From the NCBI GenBank assembly GCA_022447065.1, contig JAKUUM010000008.1, positions 1-64,000 of the forward strand: a stretch of DNA of 64,000 bases, given 5' to 3'. The DNA is from SAR86 cluster bacterium (GTDB lineage Bacteria > Pseudomonadota > Gammaproteobacteria > Magnimaribacterales > Magnimaribacteraceae). Positions 34,463-44,162 of the stretch are shown piece by piece. The notes below the pieces were generated by a model. The model had not been told where the DNA came from. It made no database searches and saw nothing but the letters and a program-made list of their open reading frames with translations. Position numbers and translations under genes: made by a program. The number at the start of each line of letters is the position of its first letter. The stretch's first letter is position 1.

Positions 34463-35728
34463 ATGACCTACGCATTAGTTGATTGCAATAGCTTCTATGC
34501 ATCTTGTGAGAGAGTGTTCAGACCTGATCTAAAAGACACGCCCATTGTTGTTCTCTCAAATAATGATGGTTGCGTTGTGGCACTTTCTAAAGAAGCTAAA
34601 AATATTGGAATAAAAATGTGCGAACCCTGGTTTAAGATAAAAAATTCTTTTGCCAATAAAGGGGGGGTGGCGTTTTCTTCAAACTACGAATTGTATGCAG
34701 ATATATCAGCTAGAGTCATGCAGACCTTGGAGCACTTAGCACCCAGAATTGAAATCTACAGTATAGATGAAGCCTTTTTGGACCTTAGTGGTGTCGACTT
34801 TTGTACCGACCTAGATCAATTTGGTCATGAATGCCAAGAAAAGGTTAAACGCTGGACAGGCATGCCAGTGCGTGTTGGTATAGGTCCAACAAAAACTTTA
34901 GCTAAAGCTGCCAGTTACGGCGCAAAAAAATACACAGCAACACAGGGCGTTGTTGATCTGTCTAAGCAAGAAAGACAAAGAAAGCTCATGTCCATCATGC
35001 CTGTGGAAGAAATCTGGGGAGTGGGGAGTAGGTTAAAAGCCCACCTTAATCGAATGGGTATCACAACGGCGCTTGACCTAGCTGATACCGACACAAAACT
35101 GATCCGAAGAAGATTTAGCATTGTCTTGGAAAGAACGGTAATGGAACTAAAAGGCTATCCCTGTATTGGTCTCGAGGAACACCCTTCTACAAAAAAGGAA
35201 ATAGTGGTCAGCAGAACTTTTGGTAAGAAAGTCACTACTCTTGAGTCAATTAATGAGGCCGTAAGTGATTACGCAGCAAGGGCATCAGAGAAGCTAAGAC
35301 GTGAAAAACAGTATTGCAAAGTTGTTTCTGTTTTCGCTAGAACAAATCCTTTTAGATTACAAGATCAACAATACAGCAATATTTTAAGTTGTAAGTTAAG
35401 TTCACCCACAAATGATACTCGTGATATTCTGCATGCCACTAAAATGCTGTCCAGAAGAGTTTACAAAAAGGGGTATAACTTTATAAAAGCTGGAGTAATG
35501 CTAAGTGATTTTTACGACAAAGATGTGTATCAATCGGATTTCTTTATACCTAATTCCAGGAGACCCAAAAGTGAGAGGTTAATGAAAACTATAGATAAGA
35601 TTAACGCTACTGGGGAAAGTAAGATCACTTTTGCTGCACAAGGAATAAAAAAACCTTGGTCGATGCAAAGACACTTCCAGTCACCCAAATACACAACTAA
35701 TTGGAATGATCTGCTGGTTGTAAAATAA
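34463..35728 (+). CDS. umuC: UmuC, DNA polymerase V catalytic subunit
   Basis: 421 aa, normal length. Y-family translesion polymerase: VDCNSFYASCERVF (metal-binding Asp), YSIDEAFLDLSG (catalytic Asp-Glu), then finger and thumb domains and a little-finger domain. A C-terminal VYQSDFF probably replaces the QLNLF beta-clamp motif of E. coli UmuC; the following RPKSERLMKTIDKIN also matches UmuC. Co-transcribed with umuD and followed by a short terminator hairpin. Confidence 0.97.
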   Translation: MTYALVDCNSFYASCERVFRPDLKDTPIVVLSNNDGCVVALSKEAKNIGIKMCEPWFKIKNSFANKGGVAFSSNYELYADISARVMQTLEHLAPRIEIYSIDEAFLDLSGVDFCTDLDQFGHECQEKVKRWTGMPVRVGIGPTKTLAKAASYGAKKYTATQGVVDLSKQERQRKLMSIMPVEEIWGVGSRLKAHLNRMGITTALDLADTDTKLIRRRFSIVLERTVMELKGYPCIGLEEHPSTKKEIVVSRTFGKKVTTLESINEAVSDYAARASEKLRREKQYCKVVSVFARTNPFRLQDQQYSNILSCKLSSPTNDTRDILHATKMLSRRVYKKGYNFIKAGVMLSDFYDKDVYQSDFFIPNSRRPKSERLMKTIDKINATGESKITFAAQGIKKPWSMQRHFQSPKYTTNWNDLLVVK

Positions 35729-35743
35729 GGTCTAAATACAGCT

Positions 35744-35773
35744 GCGGAATCTAAAAGGAGGGTCCGCTTTTTT
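35744..35773 (+). terminator. Predicted intrinsic terminator after umuC
   Basis: GCGGA (35744-35748) pairs with TCCGC (35763-35767) across a 14-nt loop, followed directly by six T. The stem is short but GC-rich for this genome and 16 bp after the umuC stop. Confidence 0.55.
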
Positions 35774-35886
35774 ATTCAAACCTGTCTCTAGTATAGAAAG
35801 TAGTTTTAATCTTAGACCCTAATCTTCATCAAATAACTCTCTGTGGAGATTGAGGTGTTTTCTTAAGAAGAACTTCTTCCCAAAGG

Positions 35887-36342
35887 TTAGGCACGATAAT
35901 TATCTTCTAATCTAAAATATCGCTGATAATGGGCTTCTGAAAGGGTAAAGAGTTCTTCTTCAATTAACCGTTTAAGCTCAACAAGATCTATCGATGACTT
36001 AAATAAAGGTTGCAATCCAAATTCTGCAAGGTTAGTTATAGATTGACTGGCTTGCTTTATAAGATCAAAAACCCAGCAATAAGGGTCAACCTTTTCATAG
36101 TAAGAGATTTTGTGAGCATCAAGTTTCGTTTTCAGTAAAGTTTCATCTTTTATTGTAATTTTTGACTTCATGATCAAGACCTTTAAAGCTTCGAGTCTAT
36201 TCCATACTGTCTCTTTCTCAATATCAGAATAGCCATTCCACTCTATAACTTCATGATCGAATCTTTTGCATCCCCTGCAAACTTGATCGCCAAATACAGT
36301 AGAACAAATTCCTACACAAGGCGTTTTAACCTTTCTATCCAT
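35887..36342 (-). CDS. DUF1289 domain protein
   Basis: 151 aa. The N-terminal 55 residues are a DUF1289 domain: PCVGICSTVFGDQVCRGC supplies four cysteines (metal or Fe-S site inferred), followed by WNGYSDIEKETVWNRLE. The remaining 95 residues are a helical extension I do not recognise; many DUF1289 proteins are only 60-100 aa. Function unknown. It starts 4 bp after a short reverse-strand reading stretch that looks like a decayed gene end, and lies between umuC and acnB. Confidence 0.85.
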   Translation of the reverse strand: MDRKVKTPCVGICSTVFGDQVCRGCKRFDHEVIEWNGYSDIEKETVWNRLEALKVLIMKSKITIKDETLLKTKLDAHKISYYEKVDPYCWVFDLIKQASQSITNLAEFGLQPLFKSSIDLVELKRLIEEELFTLSEAHYQRYFRLEDNYRA

Positions 36343-36346
36343 AGAT

Positions 36347-36505
36347 TTACATGATATCTAGAACTCTTTTGAACGCAACTTCTACATCCTTTGTATGATA
36401 AACTTCGCTCGCGTAAGAACTTAATGGACTAGCTTCTTGAAAAAAAAGAAAACTAACTTACTACCATATAGAAGAGCATCAAAATGTGCGTTCTATCAAA
36501 GACCC
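36347..36505 (-). pseudogene. Possible remnant of a gene upstream of the DUF1289 gene
   Basis: In this 234-bp gap one reverse frame reads, from 36457 to its stop at 36347, about 36 codons ending in ASEVYHTKDVEVAFKRVLDIM without its first residue; upstream, another frame reads NAHFDALLYGSKLVFFF into the same T-rich run (about 36440-36450), beyond which it stops. Together they look like one protein end broken by a frameshift in the run and by stops near 36490. I cannot name the parent protein. The gap otherwise holds only the acnB upstream region; no clear promoter was found. Confidence 0.35.
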
Positions 36506-36576
36506 CTATTATCAGAAAAAAAGAACTCTAAGGTTGAAATAATTATGGCATGAGTTCAAGGTAACTGACCAAAAAC

Positions 36577-39156
36577 ATGTTAAAAGAATACAAAATTCAT
36601 CAAGAAGAAAGAAGCAAACTAAGAATCCCTCCTCTAGCTTTAAATGCAGAACAGGTTTCAGATTTAGTCGAGTTGATAAAAGAACCTCCTTCTGGTGAGG
36701 AAGAATTTATATTGGATCTCTTTACAAATCGAATTCCAGCTGGAGTTGACCAAGCAGCATATGTGAAAGCAGCATTTCTCACAGATGTTGCTAAAGGCAA
36801 TATCACAACTTCTCTCATAAGTAATATATTAGCAACAGAGCTTCTTGGAACAATGTTAGGAGGTTACAACGTTGAACCACTAATTAATCTTTTGGAGAAC
36901 GACGAAGTTGGAGAAACAGCAGTCGAGGCTTTATCCAAGACTCTTCTGATTTTTGATGCATTCCATGATGTCTTTGAACTCTCGAAAAAGAATGATAGAG
37001 CAAAAAAAGTCATTTCTTCATGGGCAGAAGCGGAATGGTTTCTCAAACAGCCAGAAGTACCTGGGTGCATAACCGCAAAAGTTTTAAAGGTTGAAGGAGA
37101 AATAAACACAGATGATTTATCTCCAGGGCCAGAGGCCTGGTCAAGAGCAGACATACCTCTGCATGCTCTTTCCTTGTTAAAGCATACTAATTTTAATGAC
37201 CCGATAGGTACAATAGAAAAACTTGAAGAATCAGGCAATCCAGTAGCTCTTGTAGGAGATATTGTAGGAACAGGCTCTTCAAGAAAATCTGCTACCAATT
37301 CCTTGCTGTGGCATATAGGAAACGACATACCTAATATTCCAAATAAGAGAGAGGGAGGCATCTGTCTTGGAGGAAAGATAGCTCCTATTTTCTTTAACAC
37401 TCTGGAAGATTCTGGGACCTTACCCATTGAATGTGACGTGACTAAAATGAACTTGGGTGACACCATAAATATTTATCCACATGAAGGTCGAATAGTTTCA
37501 AAAGATTCTGGGAAAGACCTTTGCTCTTTTGAGTACAAAACCCCCACCCTGCTAGATGAAGTAAGGGCTGGAGGAAGAATTTCTTTAATTATTGGTAGAT
37601 CGCTAACAGATAGAACAAGAGAAGCTTTATCTCAAAAAAGCTCGACTGTCTTTGTAAGACCTGCAGGTCAAGCCAAAAGCGATAAAGGTTATACCTTGGC
37701 CCAAAAGATGGTTGGCAGAGCCTGTGGAGTTGAAGGTATAAGACCCGGTACATACTGTGAACCTAGACTTTCTACCGTAGGGAGTCAGGACACCACAGGA
37801 CCCATGACCAGGGATGAGTTAAAAGAACTAGCTTGCTTAGGATTCTCAGCTGATCTGGTATTGCAATCATTTTGTCATACAGCAGCCTATCCTAAACCCT
37901 CGGATATAGAGACTCACCATACTTTGCCAGATTTTATTCAAACCAGAGGAGGGGTAGCTCTTAAACCTGGAGATGGAATCATACATTCATGGATGAACAG
38001 AATGTTGTTGCCAGACATGGTTGGTACAGGAGGAGATTCTCATACGAGGTTCCCTCTTGGTATAAGTTTTCCAGCAGGCTCCGGCCTGGTTGCGTTCGGA
38101 GCGACGCTTGGTTCTATGCCATTGGATATGCCTGAATCAGTCCTGGTAAAATTTACTGGTACCATGCAGTCAGGAATCACTTTAAGAGATCTTGTAAACG
38201 CAATTCCTTATGTAGCCTTAAAAACGGGTAATTTAACTTTAAAAAAAGAAGGAAAAATTAACGTTTTCTCTGGTAGATGCATGGAAATAGAGGGATTACC
38301 CGATTTAAAAATTGAACAGGCTTTTGAATTGTCTGATGCTTCAGCAGAGAGATCCTCTTCTGGCTGTACCATAAAACTAAATAAAGAACCCATTATTGAA
38401 TACCTTAATTCGAATATAACTTTGCTTAGATGGCTTATTTCTGAAGGTTATGGTGATGAAAGAACGATTGAAAGAAGAGCACAGGCCATGGAGGCTTGGC
38501 TACAAAATCCAGAACTTCTTGAAGCTGATGAAGATGCTGAATACGCAGCCGAGATAGAAATAAATTTGGATGAGATCAAGGAGCCTCTGTTGGCCTGTCC
38601 TAACGATCCAGACGACATAAAGCCTTTGTCAGAAGTTTCAAAAACTAAAATTGATGAGGTCTTTATTGGTTCATGCATGACAAATATTGGGCACTTTAGA
38701 GCAGCGGGTAATCTACTGAGCGAAGCGGAGAACGTACCAACCAAACTGTGGATAGTTCCTCCAACAAAGATGGACCAACATCAACTGATGGAAGAAAACT
38801 ATTATGAGATTTTTGAACGATCGGGAGCTAGAACCGAGGTGCCAGGCTGTTCATTATGTATGGGTAACCAAGCCAGAGTAGAAGATAATTCTACCGTGGT
38901 ATCTACTTCAACAAGAAATTTTCCCAACAGACTTGGAAAAGGAGCTAACGTATTCTTAGCTTCTGCAGAGTTGGCAGCTATATCATCTATATTAGGCTAT
39001 CTTCCTTCTGTAGAGGAATACCAAAAATACATGGAAGAAATAAATTCCATGGGTCCTGAAGTTTACAGGTACTTAAATTTCCATGAAATTGCTTCATACA
39101 AAGAAGCTGCAGAAAATGCTGTATTGCCGACAGTAACAATTGAAACAGTGAAGTAA
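36577..39156 (+). CDS. acnB: Aconitate hydratase B / 2-methylisocitrate dehydratase
   Basis: 859 aa, normal for AcnB (E. coli 865). Interconverts citrate and isocitrate in the TCA cycle; AcnB also hydrates 2-methyl-cis-aconitate. N-terminal HEAT-like domain (about 1-160) specific to AcnB, then the swivel domain and catalytic domains. The 4Fe-4S ligands are Cys700 (GSCMTN), Cys758 and Cys761 (GCSLCMGN). The start MLKEYKIHQEERSK matches E. coli AcnB. It could complete the prp cycle encoded at 55-59 kb. Convergent with purF. Confidence 0.98.
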   Translation: MLKEYKIHQEERSKLRIPPLALNAEQVSDLVELIKEPPSGEEEFILDLFTNRIPAGVDQAAYVKAAFLTDVAKGNITTSLISNILATELLGTMLGGYNVEPLINLLENDEVGETAVEALSKTLLIFDAFHDVFELSKKNDRAKKVISSWAEAEWFLKQPEVPGCITAKVLKVEGEINTDDLSPGPEAWSRADIPLHALSLLKHTNFNDPIGTIEKLEESGNPVALVGDIVGTGSSRKSATNSLLWHIGNDIPNIPNKREGGICLGGKIAPIFFNTLEDSGTLPIECDVTKMNLGDTINIYPHEGRIVSKDSGKDLCSFEYKTPTLLDEVRAGGRISLIIGRSLTDRTREALSQKSSTVFVRPAGQAKSDKGYTLAQKMVGRACGVEGIRPGTYCEPRLSTVGSQDTTGPMTRDELKELACLGFSADLVLQSFCHTAAYPKPSDIETHHTLPDFIQTRGGVALKPGDGIIHSWMNRMLLPDMVGTGGDSHTRFPLGISFPAGSGLVAFGATLGSMPLDMPESVLVKFTGTMQSGITLRDLVNAIPYVALKTGNLTLKKEGKINVFSGRCMEIEGLPDLKIEQAFELSDASAERSSSGCTIKLNKEPIIEYLNSNITLLRWLISEGYGDERTIERRAQAMEAWLQNPELLEADEDAEYAAEIEINLDEIKEPLLACPNDPDDIKPLSEVSKTKIDEVFIGSCMTNIGHFRAAGNLLSEAENVPTKLWIVPPTKMDQHQLMEENYYEIFERSGARTEVPGCSLCMGNQARVEDNSTVVSTSTRNFPNRLGKGANVFLASAELAAISSILGYLPSVEEYQKYMEEINSMGPEVYRYLNFHEIASYKEAAENAVLPTVTIETVK

Positions 39157-39173
39157 AAATTAAAGAAGATTTT

Positions 39174-40652
39174 TTAATTCAATTTCCTGGATTTTTGTTG
39201 ATCGCTTCTAGTTTCTTCTAATTTTTGTAGGTAAGTGCTATCTATATCAGCCGTAATATATTTTCCATCAAAGACAGAACATTCAAATTGTTGAATAGAA
39301 GGGTTTCCTTTCCTAGCCGATTCTACTAAATCTTCAAGATCTTGATAAATTAACCAGTCTGTTCCTATCAGTTCACTTATTTCATCTTCTGACCTGTTAT
39401 GAGCTATCAATTCAGTAGTAGATGCCATATCAATGCCATAAACATTCTGATACCTCACAGGAGGTGCGGCAGAAGCAAAATAGACTTTCTTGGCGCCTGC
39501 TGATCTTGCCATTACTATAATCTGTCTGCTTGTTGTTCCTCTTATTATGGAATCATCAACCAATAAAACTACCTTGTCTTTAAACTCAAAATTTATTGGA
39601 TTAAGTTTTTGTCTAACTGATTTTTCTCTCTTTTCCTGAAAGGGCATTATAAAAGTCCTGCCTATATAACGATTTTTTACAAATCCTTCGACGTATTTAA
39701 TTCCTAAAGTATTCGCTAGCTGAAGTGCGGAAGTGGTGCTGCTCTCTGGTATTGGGATGACTACATCTATGTCATGATCTGGCTTAAGATTAACAATTTT
39801 TTTGGCGAGAGCTACTCCCATTCGCATTCTTGATTTATGTACAGAAATATTGTCAATTACGGCATCAGGTCTAGCTAAGTAGACATATTCAAATATGCAA
39901 GGTGTATGGACTGGATTTTCTATGCAAGCTTCTCTAAACATTTCCCCTTCCTTACTTATAAAGACAGCTTCTCCTGGATTCACATCTCCAAGAACATTAA
40001 AACCAAGAATATCTAAAACCGTGCTTTCTGAAGCCAACATATAATCTGGTCCTAATAAATCGTTTTCTCTTGAACCAAATATGAGAGGTCTAATTCCAAA
40101 TGGATCTCTAAACCCAATAACCCCTACTCCGTTAATCATAAAAATAACTGAATATGCTCCTCTGACTCTCTTATGAGTAGCTCTAACTGCAAGAAAGATT
40201 TCTTTTTCGGTAGGTGTTGAAGTGCCCTGTTTTTGTAACTCATGGGCAAATACATTAAGCAAAACTTCACTATCAGAATCAGTACTTAAAAACCGTAGAT
40301 TCTTTTCAGTCAGAATCTTACTAATTTCTTCTCTGTTTGTTAGGTTGCCATTATGCGAAATGCTTATTCCATATGGAGAATTAACATACATCGGTTGCGC
40401 TAGTTCTCTGTCTTGGCTTCCGGCAGTAGGATATCTTAAATGGCCTATGCCCATCGATCCCCTCAAATTGATCATATGACTGTCTCTAAACACATCCCTA
40501 ACAAGACCTAGCTGTTTTCTCAAATGAAATTTATCTTGATCACAAGTGGCGATACCGGCTGCATCTTGCCCTCTGTGTTGTAAAATCGTTAAGGCATCAT
40601 AGATCATCGGAGATACTTCCGATTTGCTAACTACTCCTACTACTCCGCACAT
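39174..40652 (-). CDS. purF: Amidophosphoribosyltransferase
   Basis: 492 aa (E. coli 505). First committed step of purine synthesis: PRPP plus glutamine to phosphoribosylamine. The nucleophile is Cys2 (MCGVVGVV) of the Ntn glutaminase domain, with RYPTAGSQ and SHNGNLTN; the PRPP loop is VVLLVDDSIIRGTTS in the C-terminal transferase domain. Last gene of the long leftward block, 15 bp after cvpA, the order seen in E. coli and Pseudomonas. Confidence 0.98.
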   Translation of the reverse strand: MCGVVGVVSKSEVSPMIYDALTILQHRGQDAAGIATCDQDKFHLRKQLGLVRDVFRDSHMINLRGSMGIGHLRYPTAGSQDRELAQPMYVNSPYGISISHNGNLTNREEISKILTEKNLRFLSTDSDSEVLLNVFAHELQKQGTSTPTEKEIFLAVRATHKRVRGAYSVIFMINGVGVIGFRDPFGIRPLIFGSRENDLLGPDYMLASESTVLDILGFNVLGDVNPGEAVFISKEGEMFREACIENPVHTPCIFEYVYLARPDAVIDNISVHKSRMRMGVALAKKIVNLKPDHDIDVVIPIPESSTTSALQLANTLGIKYVEGFVKNRYIGRTFIMPFQEKREKSVRQKLNPINFEFKDKVVLLVDDSIIRGTTSRQIIVMARSAGAKKVYFASAAPPVRYQNVYGIDMASTTELIAHNRSEDEISELIGTDWLIYQDLEDLVESARKGNPSIQQFECSVFDGKYITADIDSTYLQKLEETRSDQQKSRKLN

Positions 40653-40667
40653 GGGGGGACAACTAGT

Positions 40668-41198
40668 TTATAACGATGGAGGAAAAGTTACATTCTCTTT
40701 ATTCAATAAAATCTCAGCTTGAGCCTTCCAATCTTTTAATATTGGCTCCATGATTTCGGCTATTCTCAGGGTCCATTCTTTTGAAAGCGATTCAACCCAC
40801 CAGCTTTGATTTTCCAAAAATCCTGAAGCAAGCATAAAAACGCTCACCAATATTGCTGTTGCTTTTAAAGCACCAAAAACAAAACCAAAACCTTTGTCTA
40901 AAAAGCCTAGTCCCAATGCGCTAAGAAATTTTGAGGTAACAGCACCAGAAAGTCTTAATAAAGTAAAAAGGATTATGAATAATGCTACAAACGAGGCAAT
41001 AGATTTAACCTCCGCGTTACTAATGTATGGATCGATGTAAGGAAAAAGCAGGGGTCCAAAATACCATGCCCCTAGAATTGATATTATCCAAGCAGCTGCA
41101 GAAAAGATCTCTTTTGCAAACCCATTAAAAAATCCTGCCACTCCAAATGCACTAATGATTGCTATGGAGAACCAATCTACTAATAGTAATTCCATCAA
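40668..41198 (-). CDS. cvpA: CvpA family inner-membrane protein
   Basis: 176 aa. Four predicted helices (about 10-28, 32-50, 66-85, 105-125), starting WFSIAIISAFGVAGFFNGFA, which matches CvpA. In E. coli it is needed for colicin V production and its basic job is unclear. Immediately before purF, as in many gammaproteobacteria. The SPOR-domain gene (dedD) usually between folC and cvpA is missing: only 29 bp separate them. Confidence 0.93.
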   Translation of the reverse strand: MMELLLVDWFSIAIISAFGVAGFFNGFAKEIFSAAAWIISILGAWYFGPLLFPYIDPYISNAEVKSIASFVALFIILFTLLRLSGAVTSKFLSALGLGFLDKGFGFVFGALKATAILVSVFMLASGFLENQSWWVESLSKEWTLRIAEIMEPILKDWKAQAEILLNKENVTFPPSL

Positions 41199-41227
41199 TT
41201 CTTAACTAGAAATTTAATGCAGGCATC

Positions 41228-42496
41228 TTAAGCCACCGATCTTAATAATTTGATGGCAGGAAAAGCTTCAGCCACGGTGTAAAAAGAACCAAAGATTAGT
41301 ATCAGACCTCCTTCTCCTGTCTCTTCATGAGCTTTTAAGCAAGCTTCCTTTACGTTCTTAACTTGATTGACTTGGGAAGGGCTTTTTAAAGAAATTAATT
41401 TTGAAAGTTCATTTGAGTCCATAGACCTTTCTATATCAGGTGAAGTAGCGTACCAATTCTTAACTCTTCTTAGTAAAGGTTTAATGATTGAATTAATGTC
41501 TTTGTCCGACATGACACCAAAAACGGCTGAAATTTCTCTGTCGCTCTCAAAATTCCTTTCTAAAAAAGCAGAAAGATACCTAGCTGAAGATTCATTGTGG
41601 CTCACATCTAAAAGGAATCTATTCTCAATTAGTTCACATCTACCTTTCAAATCTGTTTTCTTAAGCACAGCTTCGATATCAATTTTGACGTCTTCTTCTA
41701 AAATACAAAAGGCAGTTAGAGCACTGGAAAGACTGCTAACTGATAAATTATTAAGGTGAATTTGAGAAAAAGTAATTGCCTTTTGCCCTGAGAAACTATA
41801 CGACCATTTTTTTTGTAAACCATCTACCTGGTAATCAAACCTTCCTCCCACTCTATACACTTGGTTTTGTAGCTCTATTGCTTTTTCTAAAACACTTTCA
41901 GGAATGCTATGTTGACCAAGAATTACTGGCTTTTGGGACCTAAAAATAGCAGCTTTTTCTTTGCCAATTATTTCTCGAGTGTTTCCCAGCCAATCCTGAT
42001 GATCCAGCTCTACATTGGTTAAAATAGCTATATCAGAATCAACGATATTAACAGGGTCTAACCTTCCTCCAAGACCTATTTCCAAAACCATTACATCTAC
42101 TTTGAATTCATTAAATATGAGCAAAGCAGCTAAGGTAGAAAAATCAAAATATGTAAGCTGAACGGATCCTCTATTTTCTTCTATAAGTTTAAAGCTATTA
42201 ATAATATATCTTTCTGGAACTGCTTGACCATTAACTTTTATTCTTTCGTTAAAATTGAATAAATGAGGAGAAGTAAAAGTTCCCACACTTCTTTTTTTTG
42301 AAATCAACAACTGACTTAGAAATTCTACAGTCGTACCCTTTCCATTAGTCCCACCCACGACAATGGTTTTGGACTTTATAAAAGGTCTTATCAGTTTTTC
42401 GTAAATTGGGCTTATTCTTTCAAGGCCTAATTCTATTTCCTTTGGCCCAAGTGACTGTATACGTTCGAGCCATGAATTTAAAGAATCCAGCTTCAT
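41228..42496 (-). CDS. folC: Bifunctional folylpolyglutamate / dihydrofolate synthase
   Basis: 422 aa, usual length. Adds glutamate to dihydropteroate and folates. P-loop VVGGTNGKGTT (about 46-56), then FTSPHLFNFNERI, EIGLGGRLDPVN and ILTNVELDHQDWLG, the typical Mur-ligase-like series; C-terminal ligase domain with DVSHNESS. Its ATG overlaps the accD stop by 1 bp (TAATG), indicating coupled translation. Confidence 0.97.
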   Translation of the reverse strand: MKLDSLNSWLERIQSLGPKEIELGLERISPIYEKLIRPFIKSKTIVVGGTNGKGTTVEFLSQLLISKKRSVGTFTSPHLFNFNERIKVNGQAVPERYIINSFKLIEENRGSVQLTYFDFSTLAALLIFNEFKVDVMVLEIGLGGRLDPVNIVDSDIAILTNVELDHQDWLGNTREIIGKEKAAIFRSQKPVILGQHSIPESVLEKAIELQNQVYRVGGRFDYQVDGLQKKWSYSFSGQKAITFSQIHLNNLSVSSLSSALTAFCILEEDVKIDIEAVLKKTDLKGRCELIENRFLLDVSHNESSARYLSAFLERNFESDREISAVFGVMSDKDINSIIKPLLRRVKNWYATSPDIERSMDSNELSKLISLKSPSQVNQVKNVKEACLKAHEETGEGGLILIFGSFYTVAEAFPAIKLLRSVA

Positions 42497-43362
42497 TATT
42501 GAGCCAAAGTTTTATCTAAAAGATTTAAGAGCAACCTATGTACGGTTTCTTTAAGGTCCTTCCTATGCACAATTATATCAATAGCTCCATGCTCCAATAA
42601 AAATTCACTTCTTTGAAAACCTTCTGGTAATTTAACTTTAAGAGTTTGTTCTATAACCCTTGGGCCCGTAAATCCAACCAGCGCGTTAGGTTCAGCCATA
42701 TTGATATCTCCGAGCATAGCTAGGCTTGCTGCAACTCCTCCATAGATTGGGTCAATCATGATAGAGACGTAGGGTAAGCCTTCTTTTTTTAATTTTTGAA
42801 GCACCGCACTTGTCTTCGCCATTTGGTACAACGAAATTAAAGATTCTTGCATTCTTGCACCACCACTTGTTGAAAAACAAACAAATGGAAGTTGATTTTT
42901 TAGAGCATGGTCTACTCCCTCAACAAACTTTTGACCTACCACTGAACCCATTGAGCCACCCATGAACCTAAATTCAAAAGCAGCTGCCACTAAGGGGAGT
43001 TTTAACAACGATCCCTGTATTACAACCAATGCTTCCTGTTCTTCGCTTTTTTTTTCGGCCTCTACCAGTCTATCTTTATAACGTTTAGTATCTTTAAACT
43101 TGAGCCAATCTATCGCTCTCTTATCTGCCGCTATTTCAGTCTGATTGCCTGTATCCAAGAATAGGTCAAGCCTCTTTCTGGCTCCAATACGGATATGATG
43201 ATCACACTTAGTACAAACATATAAATTTGCTTCAAGTTCAGGCACATAAAGAATAGTGCTACAAGCAGAACAAGCTTGCCACAAACCTTCTGGTACAGAT
43301 GATTTTTTAGCTGTTTCTTTTTTTATAAAAGACGGAAGAATTTTGTCAAACCAATTAGCCAT
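42496..43362 (-). CDS. accD: Acetyl-CoA carboxylase carboxyltransferase subunit beta
   Basis: 288 aa. With AccA transfers CO2 from biotin to acetyl-CoA for fatty acid synthesis. N-terminal zinc ribbon with two CxxC pairs (ACSACS and VCTKCD), then the crotonase-fold transferase domain with SGGARMQES and [11 protein letters not shown]. Starts 2 bp after the trpA stop. Its place before folC is conserved. Confidence 0.97.
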   Translation of the reverse strand: MANWFDKILPSFIKKETAKKSSVPEGLWQACSACSTILYVPELEANLYVCTKCDHHIRIGARKRLDLFLDTGNQTEIAADKRAIDWLKFKDTKRYKDRLVEAEKKSEEQEALVVIQGSLLKLPLVAAAFEFRFMGGSMGSVVGQKFVEGVDHALKNQLPFVCFSTSGGARMQESLISLYQMAKTSAVLQKLKKEGLPYVSIMIDPIYGGVAASLAMLGDINMAEPNALVGFTGPRVIEQTLKVKLPEGFQRSEFLLEHGAIDIIVHRKDLKETVHRLLLNLLDKTLAQ

Positions 43363-43364
43363 TT

Positions 43365-44162
43365 TTAAATCTCATTTAAGGCTTGTGAAAGATCTTTAAT
43401 TTTAATAGATAATTCCTTTTCTATCTTCTCTTTTGGACCTCCCATAATGTCAACAAATGCACTTCCAACGACAATTCCATCAGCTAAATCTCTTACGGAT
43501 GAGGCCGTTAACCCATCCTTTATTCCAAAGCCTATAACAACAGGTAATTCGGTTAAACCTCTTAAAATTCCTACCTTTTCTTTAACTTCTTCAGCATTAA
43601 TAGAATTAGCACCAGTGATACCCTTAAGGGAAATGTAGTAAACATACCCTGAAGCTTCTGCACATATCTTTTTAATTCTAGATTCACTTGTGGTTGGGGC
43701 TACCAGTCTTATAATATCAATGCCTAACTTCCTAGTTTGTTTGGTAAATTCACTGCTCTCTTCCAGTGGCATATCAACAATTAGAATTCCGTCTACCCCA
43801 TTCTCCGAAGCTTTAGAAGAAAAAACTTTACTTCCCATTGATTGAAAGGGATTCGTGTATCCCATCAAGATGATAGGTGTCTTCTTGTCCTGTTCTCTGA
43901 AACTCTTAACAAGCTCAAGGACTTCTTCTAAAGAAGTTTCATTGATAAGAGCTCTCTCGTATCCTCTCTGGATTGAAGGTCCCTCAGCCATAGGATCAGA
44001 AAATGCAACTCCTAGTTCAATGACATCAACTCCCTGATTGACCATTAATTCCATAGCCCTAGCTGTACTATTGAGATCGGGGTCTCCTGCAACAATATAA
44101 CCTATCAAAGCTTTCTTATTCAGCTTCTGTAGCTCTGAGAAAGTCTCCTTAATTCGACCCAT
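43365..44162 (-). CDS. trpA: Tryptophan synthase alpha chain
   Basis: 265 aa. Cleaves indole-3-glycerol phosphate to indole. TIM barrel with [10 protein letters not shown], catalytic Glu in [14 protein letters not shown] (also Asp of SDP), and the phosphate loop [12 protein letters not shown] overlaps the trpB stop by 1 bp (TAATG). Inserted with trpB between trpF and accD, unlike Pseudomonas, where trpBA lie elsewhere. Confidence 0.97.
   Translation of the reverse strand: MGRIKETFSELQKLNKKALIGYIVAGDPDLNSTARAMELMVNQGVDVIELGVAFSDPMAEGPSIQRGYERALINETSLEEVLELVKSFREQDKKTPIILMGYTNPFQSMGSKVFSSKASENGVDGILIVDMPLEESSEFTKQTRKLGIDIIRLVAPTTSESRIKKICAEASGYVYYISLKGITGANSINAEEVKEKVGILRGLTELPVVIGFGIKDGLTASSVRDLADGIVVGSAFVDIMGGPKEKIEKELSIKIKDLSQALNEI

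Noticed and set aside
35821-35886. Short reverse-strand stretch reading protein-like (ending HLNLHRELFDED) after the DUF1289 gene
   Set aside because: Only about 20 codons with no start or ribosome site; cannot be told from chance.
39158-39179. AT-only inverted repeat (AATTAAA/TTTAATT) between acnB and purF as a two-way terminator
   Set aside because: No G-C pair in the stem; in such AT-rich DNA this arises by chance and would be too weak.
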